Part shown: in pieces, positions 59,238 through 64,000 of the stretch
How positions within the stretch are numbered: the stretch's first letter is position 1
Layout of the letters: each line of letters starts with the position of its first letter
NCBI RefSeq assembly: GCF_002128405.1
Contig: NZ_NETJ01000001.1
Span: 186,001 to 250,000 of the forward strand
Origin: Gottfriedia solisilvae
GTDB taxonomy: Bacteria; Bacillota; Bacilli; Bacillales; Bacillaceae_G
Length of the DNA: 64,000 nucleotides
Reading direction: 5' to 3'
The notes under the pieces: generated by a model
Databases searched by the model: none
Seen by the model: only the letters and a program-made list of their open reading frames with translations
What the model was told of the DNA's origin: nothing
Program-made: the position numbers and the translations under genes

Positions 59238-60440
59238 ATGAATCCAGTAATTGGTCTGGATGTTTCAAAAGGAGAAAGTGAAGTACAAGCCTTTTTAAAT
59301 AAAGGTATTCCTTACGGAAAAAGCTTTAAAATTTATCACACTAGTGAAGGATTAATTTCTTTTTTACATTTTCTAAATGATTTAGAAAACAAGAGCTTAG
59401 TTAAACCTACTGTCATTCGTGAATCAACAGGACATTATCAAGCACCTATCATACAATTCTTAGAGAAATACAATTACTTGTATATCGTTATTAACCCAAT
59501 CCTGTCACATCAGTCTAAAAAAACAAGCTTAAGAAAAGTAAAAACTGATGCCATGGATGCCTTTCACCTATGCGAATTGTTTTATAAAGAAGAATTAGAG
59601 CCCTATAAAAAACGAGGTATTAATCTCTTAAATCTTCGCCATTTAACAAGACAACACGAGGCTATAACTGGTCTGTATGTTCAAGCTAAACTACAATTTC
59701 ACACAATGTTAGATCAAATATTCCCTGAATATAGACATGTATTTGGTGATTTATTTTCAAAGGTTTCTTTAAATCTATTAAATGAATTTCCTACTTCTGA
59801 AACAGTTTTAGAAGTAAGTGAAGTAACTTTAGCTGATAAGATTCATTCTCTATGCAAAACTCGTTCATACCAATGGGCATTAAAAAAAGCAGCAAAATTA
59901 AATGAAGCTGCCAAAAATAATCCATTTGAGAATATTGTGTATCAAAGCCATTTAGTTAGTTTAAAAATGTTTATTAAAATGCTTCTTCAATATCAAGAGC
60001 ATCTATCAATCTTAGACGAACAAATAGATACTCTCGCTAGAGACATTGAAGAATATGAGATAATCCAGTCTATTCCAGGAATCGGAGAAAAAATCGCTGC
60101 AACGATTATCTCCGAAATCGGTGAAATAGAACGGTTTAATCATCCTAAAAAATTAGTAGCCTACGCCGGTATAGATCCTAGTGTGCATCAGTCTGGCAAA
60201 TTTACAGCCACTATTAATCGTATTACCAAAAGAGGGTCAAGTAGACTTCGTCACGTCCTATACATGGCTGTTCTTTGTGGTATAAGAAGTTCAAGAAATA
60301 AACGATTAAAGGAATTTTACGATAGAAAACGTGAAGAAGGAAAACCTTCAAAAGTCGCAATAATCGCTTGTGTAAACAAATTACTTCATTGGATATATAC
60401 CCTAATGAAAAGAAAAGAAACTTTCCTTGATTTAAGCTAA
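59238..60440 (+). CDS. IS110 family transposase
   Basis: The 400-residue DEDD-type recombinase starts NPVIGLDVSKGESEVQAFLN (first Asp) and has RKVKTDAMDAFHLCELF. The C-terminal Tnp_20 domain has IPGIGEKIAATIISEIGEIERF and KRGSSRLRHVLYMAVL with the likely catalytic Ser. It strand-exchanges element and target held together by the bridge RNA. AAGGAGTG precedes the ATG. The frame appears intact, so the element may be active. Confidence 0.93.
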   Translation: MNPVIGLDVSKGESEVQAFLNKGIPYGKSFKIYHTSEGLISFLHFLNDLENKSLVKPTVIRESTGHYQAPIIQFLEKYNYLYIVINPILSHQSKKTSLRKVKTDAMDAFHLCELFYKEELEPYKKRGINLLNLRHLTRQHEAITGLYVQAKLQFHTMLDQIFPEYRHVFGDLFSKVSLNLLNEFPTSETVLEVSEVTLADKIHSLCKTRSYQWALKKAAKLNEAAKNNPFENIVYQSHLVSLKMFIKMLLQYQEHLSILDEQIDTLARDIEEYEIIQSIPGIGEKIAATIISEIGEIERFNHPKKLVAYAGIDPSVHQSGKFTATINRITKRGSSRLRHVLYMAVLCGIRSSRNKRLKEFYDRKREEGKPSKVAIIACVNKLLHWIYTLMKRKETFLDLS

Positions 60441-60562
60441 ATACCAAAATTACGAAGTAATAACACAACCTTCCAATTAGGTGATGGAAGGCTATTTGGT
60501 ATGCACATTTTTAGTATAGCATGTGACTATTAAGTTGTTTATTGAAAAATATTGACATCCTA

Positions 60563-60585
60563 TTAGCTGGTTTAGTTGAAGAAGG
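60563..60585 (-). repeat. Right half of the interrupted array site
   Basis: TTAGCTGG (IS end) followed by TTTAGTTGAAGAAGG, which equals the right arm and flank of R1 sites such as junction 49. Confidence 0.7.
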
Positions 60586-60598
60586 AATAACAAAAAAA

Positions 60599-60649
60599 GA
60601 GCCACGACTGTGACTCAGGCTATTCAACTAATACATACATTAGCTAAAA
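60599..60649 (-). repeat. Array junction 62 (R1 encodes the end of a gene)
   Basis: A7 run, stem GAGCCAC/GTGACTC (60599-60616), R1 60622-60649 with ATTCAACTAAT, ACATAC, ATTAGCTAAAA. The stop of the 60640 gene lies in the right arm. Confidence 0.72.
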
Positions 60650-60885
60650 TTGTAATACTCTTTAATTCCTTTAATTAAATACCGTATGCCAACAAACAGG
60701 AATACTATACTGACTATTAACGGAATAAATGAATTGTTAAATAATGCTGTTCCAATTAAATATAACGATTGATCGTTTCCTCGCTCTACTCCACTCAACG
60801 AAATTACTGTTGATGGAATAACTGTCATTCCGAATAAAATAATACTCATTAAGATTCCGATACCGCCAATTATATGGTTATTCAT
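60640..60885 (-). CDS. 81-aa two-pass membrane protein
   Basis: MNNHIIGGIGILMSIILFGM begins the first helix; the second is FIPLIVSIVFLFVGIRYLI. AAGGGAGAAG sets the start at 60885. The ending NFS and stop come from R1 of junction 62, so this is a cassette gene beyond the IS110. Confidence 0.6.
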   Translation of the reverse strand: MNNHIIGGIGILMSIILFGMTVIPSTVISLSGVERGNDQSLYLIGTALFNNSFIPLIVSIVFLFVGIRYLIKGIKEYYNFS

Positions 60886-61031
60886 AATATCTTCTCCCTT
60901 ACAAACTATAAATTCATTATACATAATTCTAGTTTTAGTATAAATAAACTATTAACAACACTAAGAAAATGTCATTTAAAATATAGACAATTCATATTCT
61001 AAAAAAAGGACAAGTAAAGGGTGTGAACTGT

Positions 61032-61295
61032 TTGAACATTGTAGAAATAACTTTAATAATGTTAATTTTACTTATGATCATCATTATAGGTCTTACTCTT
61101 GTTTCAAAATACAAAAAACAAGCAGTTAAAATTTATACAATTGAGAGTTTCTTAAATGGACATCATTTGATCGAAAATGAAGATCAGAAGAAAAATCTGA
61201 TAGATCGAATAAATGATATCTTTGATGATAGTAAAGACAGTGCTGGGTACGGCGAAAGTGACGATGGTGATGATGGCGGTGATGGAGGAGAATAA
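61032..61295 (+). CDS. Single-pass membrane protein with an acidic Gly/Asp tail
   Basis: TTG start at 61032 behind AAAGGG. One transmembrane helix (ITLIMLILLMIIIIGLTLV), a helical middle and the tail GESDDGDDGGDGGE. Plus strand; function unknown. Confidence 0.6.
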   Translation: MNIVEITLIMLILLMIIIIGLTLVSKYKKQAVKIYTIESFLNGHHLIENEDQKKNLIDRINDIFDDSKDSAGYGESDDGDDGGDGGE

Positions 61296-61319
61296 TAGTC
61301 TTAGTCTCACATTGAGTAC

Positions 61320-61889
61320 TTAACGTTTAATCGCATCAACTATTAGCGAAGGAAAACCAAGTTGATCACCTTGATTTCTAGCATCATACCTTTTTGAACG
61401 GTAAATCACACCATCATTCGCATCCCACTCACTATAGTAAAATTTTCCGCTTTCATCACAATATTCAAGTAATATAACTTCAAATCCAGCATTTTCAAAC
61501 ATTTGAGTTAATGTTATATAGTTATGAACGATTTTATGACTTGCAGCAGGATGGTCTATCGGTCCAGGTCCCCCGACTTTCACGATATTTTGATAGGTTT
61601 CATCAGGAAAAAATGCATCTGGGACAGCACAACGAATATGACCCGATGATTTCAAAAATTTATAGCAAATTTTAGCTGCTTCAACACCTTGCTCAAAAGT
61701 AAGATGCTCCCAAACATGCTCAGCCAAGATTGCTGATATTGAGTTATGCTTAAACTTATTTTCCCAAGTAGATTCATCTAATAAGTTAAGTTCATCTTCC
61801 TGAGTTTGTATCCAACCAGGATTATTGTTAAATGCACCAGCCCCTACTACTACTTTCAATTCATTTTGATGAATAACGAACACCTCCAA
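61320..61889 (-). CDS. Methyltransferase-like protein
   Basis: The protein of up to 189 residues has NPGWIQTQEDELNLLDESTW, AILAEHVWEHLTFEQGVEAA and LKSSGHIRCAVPDAFFPD, typical of predicted SAM-dependent methyltransferases with HVxEHL. The start is unclear: TTG at 61889 overlaps the GGAGGTG ribosome site, whose spacing suits the ATT of IHQNELKV. The SAM motif I is short (VVVGAG). Confidence 0.72.
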   Translation of the reverse strand: MEVFVIHQNELKVVVGAGAFNNNPGWIQTQEDELNLLDESTWENKFKHNSISAILAEHVWEHLTFEQGVEAAKICYKFLKSSGHIRCAVPDAFFPDETYQNIVKVGGPGPIDHPAASHKIVHNYITLTQMFENAGFEVILLEYCDESGKFYYSEWDANDGVIYRSKRYDARNQGDQLGFPSLIVDAIKR

Positions 61890-61920
61890 CTCTTAACTAA
61901 TTTTTTACTTATGTGAACTT

Positions 61921-62778
61921 TCAATTAGTAACATTTAATACAAGTTTTTTAAAGTCGGAAACCATTTCAATGAATTGTTCTTTTTCTTCTATAAATGGTA
62001 AGTGATTACTGCGCTCATAAATATATAGTTTTGATTCTATTAAGTTCTCATTTATTTCTTCAGAAAAATATAATGGGCATTGTGCATCATACCTTCCACA
62101 ATAAACAAAAATAGGCACTTTAACTTTAGTAAGTTCAGTTAATATGTCATATTTCGGTAAATCATAAAAAGAATAATAATCTAATCTTTTTTGTACAACT
62201 TTACCGCTACTCGGTTTTGAAAAATATTCCTCACGCTTTTCAACATTATATAAAGACAGATCAGTCCATTCTTTGTTAGCCTGTCTGTTTTCTTCAATTG
62301 TAGAATTGGCAGATTTTAAAACGGCGAATATTTCTTTTAATTTACTATTTAATGGACTTTTAGGGCAATACATACTTTTCTCATGGTCCATATATTTATT
62401 AGTAGCAGTAGCTCCTCCTACTAATAATTTTGAAAGAGAACTAGGAAACAAGGTTACGTAATACAAACCGAGCATACCACCTGTTGAATGACCCGCATAA
62501 CTCCATCTTTCAAGGCCAAGCGCAATTCTAATAGCTTCTAAATCTAAACAAGTTTCTCGCATGCTTAATTCTTCGTCCTTCATTACCTTGCATGAATTAC
62601 CTGCTTCTTTTAAATTGATTAAGTAAACTGTAAATTCTTCAATGAATACGTCTGCAAAATAATTACCTAATTCATTAAATTCACTATATAAATGAGTAAT
62701 ACATATTGGTTCCCCACTACCTTTTGTAAAAATCTCAAACGCTCCTCGACTTGTTTTTACAATCTGCTTCTCCCACAT
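61921..62778 (-). CDS. Alpha/beta hydrolase
   Basis: The 285-residue protein has the nucleophile elbow YAGHSTGG, the acid region VPIFVYCGRYDAQCPL and the terminal His in YERSNHLPF, a complete Ser-Asp-His triad. It resembles proline iminopeptidase-type hydrolases; substrate unknown. It lies 31 bp upstream of the methyltransferase-like gene. Confidence 0.85.
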   Translation of the reverse strand: MWEKQIVKTSRGAFEIFTKGSGEPICITHLYSEFNELGNYFADVFIEEFTVYLINLKEAGNSCKVMKDEELSMRETCLDLEAIRIALGLERWSYAGHSTGGMLGLYYVTLFPSSLSKLLVGGATATNKYMDHEKSMYCPKSPLNSKLKEIFAVLKSANSTIEENRQANKEWTDLSLYNVEKREEYFSKPSSGKVVQKRLDYYSFYDLPKYDILTELTKVKVPIFVYCGRYDAQCPLYFSEEINENLIESKLYIYERSNHLPFIEEKEQFIEMVSDFKKLVLNVTN

Positions 62779-62865
62779 AAGAAATTCACCCCAAAATTGC
62801 TAATCATTTATTATTTAATTTTAATTCAATAGAATTCTGATGATTCCTTTAAGCAAAAAAAGAAC

Positions 62866-62883
62866 GGACTACCGAAGTAGACC
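62866..62883 (-). terminator. Array-type terminator hairpin without R1
   Basis: GGACTAC/GTAGACC with loop CGAA, behind an A7 run, is almost the hairpin of junctions 19 and 30. The following sequence is no longer an R1, so this is a relic of the array. Confidence 0.6.
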
Positions 62884-62931
62884 ATCGAAATTCATTTCGA
62901 ATATGAAAATTTCATGTCACATTGCTTGAGA

Positions 62932-63036
62932 TTAAAGAACAATCTTAACTATACCACCAACTAGTATTAGAATAGACACTGTCAAAAGAGTAATTTTAGT
63001 GGACCGGTTAGATTTATGAAAAAGTTTTATTAACAT
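62932..63036 (-). CDS. 34-aa membrane peptide, twin of 41813-41917
   Basis: MLIKLFHKSNRSTKITLLTV followed by SILILVGGIVKIVL, one transmembrane helix. About 62% identical to the 41.8-kb peptide, with the same length and start context. Shows that array-type cargo extends beyond the last R1. Confidence 0.6.
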   Translation of the reverse strand: MLIKLFHKSNRSTKITLLTVSILILVGGIVKIVL

Positions 63037-63326
63037 GTTCTACACCTCAATTTCTAATATTTCCTACTACAATTTTTATGAAAACGTGTTTAATAAGATA
63101 CCAGTATGATAGTAATTATTATTTGTATCCTTTTAACGCCTTTCCTAACTGATTATCTGATTAAACAGACAAATTATGTTACAAAATTATGATGTAGCTT
63201 GAAATCATTAGAGTATCAATAGATTAACCGTTTAAGTAAAACTATTATTTTTTAACTTTTGGTAAGAAAGGTCTTTCTCCTTACCCACATTTCTATGGTA
63301 TATTGAAAAAAGTGGGAGTTGATAAT
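63037..63326. other. Intergenic region
   Basis: No gene or array site seen. It must hold the promoter of the MscS gene. Confidence 0.4.
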
Positions 63327-64000
63327 ATGTTTTTAGAACTGTTCGATCAGTTGCCTGTAAGAATTTTAACTGCGGCACTGCTGATTATATTCACAGTATA
63401 TTTAATCCGAAAATCGATCAAGCTTTTCTTTGATAAAACGAGTTTGTTGGATGAAAAGCGTGAAGAGACAATTATGCATTTCGCTAAACAGGTGACAAAA
63501 GTATTAGGATGGGTATTATTCTTACTTTATGTAATAAGTGAAAGTGATTTCATTGATCTCGGCAATTTTATTGCTGGTTCTGTCGTTGTGGCAGGTGCCG
63601 TAGCATTAATACTACAGCATATCATTAGGGATTATATTATGGGGCTAACTTATTTGCTTGAGCGACAAATTCATCTCGGTGACTATGTGATCATAAACGG
63701 AAACCGTCAGGGGAAAATTGAGGAAATTAGTATGCGCTTCTTGAAAATCCGCCAATATGATGGTTATCTATATACTGTCTCTTATAGTAATATCACGGAG
63801 CTTCAAAACGGGAACCGCGGGATGCGACGTGTGAACGAGAGTCTTGTCCTCAATTATAAGCAAAATCCTGACGACGCATTCAAGGTGCTAGAGGAAGTTG
63901 CAAAAACTTGTAATGAAAAATATGGTGAATTCCTGTTACGGGATGAAACCGGAGTTCCTGTTGAGAGTTTCAGATTCAACCAAATTACTGAACTAAATGT
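63327..64000 (+). CDS. Small-conductance mechanosensitive channel (MscS family), 5' part
   Basis: The 224 visible codons start MFLELFDQLPVRILTAALLI and contain the pore-lining helix region NFIAGSVVVAGAVALILQHIIRDYIMGL and the beta domain RQIHLGDYVIINGNRQGKIEEISMRFLKIRQYDG. It opens under membrane tension to release solutes. The gene runs past the window end. GGGAG precedes the ATG. Confidence 0.88.
   Translation, partial: MFLELFDQLPVRILTAALLIIFTVYLIRKSIKLFFDKTSLLDEKREETIMHFAKQVTKVLGWVLFLLYVISESDFIDLGNFIAGSVVVAGAVALILQHIIRDYIMGLTYLLERQIHLGDYVIINGNRQGKIEEISMRFLKIRQYDGYLYTVSYSNITELQNGNRGMRRVNESLVLNYKQNPDDAFKVLEEVAKTCNEKYGEFLLRDETGVPVESFRFNQITELN

Larger units (their letters stand above)
58992..60572 (+). 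mobile_element. IS110-family insertion sequence in an array site
   Basis: About 1.58 kb including the bridge-RNA region and transposase. Ends are inferred: left flank CTGCCATT ends at 58991, right flank TTTAGTTG starts at 60571, and the two share TT, which would be the core dinucleotide. Rejoining the flanks gives CTGCCATTTAGTTGAAG, an R2/R1 hybrid array site. There are no terminal inverted repeats, as expected for IS110. Confidence 0.78.
15047..60649 (-). mobile_element. Integron-like gene-cassette array bounded by about 60 dif-like sites
   Basis: About 60 copies of one junction element lie between small, mostly minus-strand genes. On the minus strand each full junction reads: gene stop; R1, 28 bp of 11-6-11 inverted symmetry (ATTCAACTAAC, TGGCGC, GTTAGTTGAAC); a terminator stem-loop with T-run; then R2, whose conserved outer half is GGCAGTTTAGTTGAACAAG. 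The R1 left arm can pair with the R2 right arm with one unpaired base. A cassette is the segment from one R1 to the next. Stems of the inner hairpins vary while R1 is nearly invariant in the middle of the array. The layout equals that of chromosomal integrons or clusters of attC sites; no intact integrase is present in the window. The coordinates run from the first hairpin to the last recognisable R1; a non-cassette block lies at 23.3-26.3 kb. Confidence 0.8.

Noticed and set aside
59238-60440. The IS110 transposase as the enzyme that builds the array.
   Set aside because: It is a DEDD recombinase inserted in one site; its presence splits a junction, so it is a later parasite.
60223-60468. 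Minus-strand frame inside the IS110 transposase.
   Set aside because: Shadow frame of the transposase with no ribosome site.
15047-60649. The regularly repeated palindromes could be a CRISPR array.
   Set aside because: Spacing is 150-1200 bp with genes between the copies, no uniform spacers and no cas genes.
15047-60649. The repeats could simply be REP/BIME-like or bcr-type intergenic repeats, or plain terminators.
   Set aside because: Terminator stems vary in sequence while R1 is conserved, R1 lies next to but outside the hairpin, and orientation is fixed relative to genes. A passive-repeat explanation is still the main alternative and is kept as a refutation test.
1-64000. tRNA or rRNA genes.
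   Set aside because: No cloverleaf-like sequence with GGTTCRANNC T-arm or rRNA motifs was noticed on reading; absence is by eye only.

Overview
The window is AT-rich DNA from a Gram-positive member of the Bacillales, most likely Bacillaceae. Evidence: strong GGAGG-type ribosome binding sites, frequent TTG/GTG starts, Bacillus-type gene sets (mhqR/mhqP-like, yqkB-like, yrdB-like, ydgJ/ydgI-like) and short stem-loop plus T-run terminators. The species cannot be named from the sequence.

Layout. (1) 1-15 kb is ordinary core chromosome: the 5' end of fabF, a TetR/SDR pair, an MhqR-like repressor with a DoxX gene and three matching operators, an iron-sulfur family gene, a complete pentose phosphate cluster transcribed zwf-tkt-gnd-tal-pgl, then DUF445, GNAT, ogt, DUF1836 and a hemolysin III gene. 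(2) 15.05-56.7 kb, with remnants to about 62.9 kb, is an unusual gene-cassette array. About 60 copies of a 28-bp site, here called R1, separate small genes that nearly all lie on the minus strand. R1 has an 11-bp arm, a 6-bp centre and an 11-bp inverted arm; the plus-strand consensus is ATTCAACTAAC, then GCGCCA, then GTTAGTTGAAT. R1 sits just 3' of each gene and often supplies its stop codon. Next, in the direction of transcription, come a rho-independent terminator hairpin and then a second, half-degenerate copy called R2, whose outer arm is complementary to the outer arm of R1. (3) 56.9-64 kb holds a secreted metalloprotease, an IS110 element inserted in one of the array sites, a methyltransferase, an alpha/beta hydrolase and the start of an MscS channel.

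Reading the system. R1 has the geometry of a tyrosine-recombinase core site (dif-like, 11-6-11). R1 + hairpin + R2 can also fold like an integron attC site: an imperfect outer stem with one unpaired base, with the terminator hairpin as the variable central structure. Single orientation, one or two small genes per unit, site at the gene's 3' end, paralogous cassettes at distant positions and a decayed tyrosine recombinase inside the array together suggest an integron-like cassette array in a Bacillota chromosome. No intact recombinase is visible here, so current activity is inference. Cargo is mostly short membrane proteins, lipoproteins, acetyltransferases and immunity-like proteins (two SMI1/KNR4, DUF4304, ankyrin), as in mobile-integron cassette pools.

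The IS110 element adds a second layer. Its 5' non-coding region contains two related stem-loops expected of a bridge RNA. The two guide-like segments of the first loop match the left and right flanks of the insertion, and these flanks are array-site sequence. This looks like a bridge-RNA-guided transposon targeted to the cassette sites, comparable to the IS1111-attC group in classical integrons. Tn3-family debris (a tnpA fragment and two terminal inverted repeats) lies at 19-26 kb, next to a non-cassette block (DUF1304, monooxygenase, nitroreductase, MarR).
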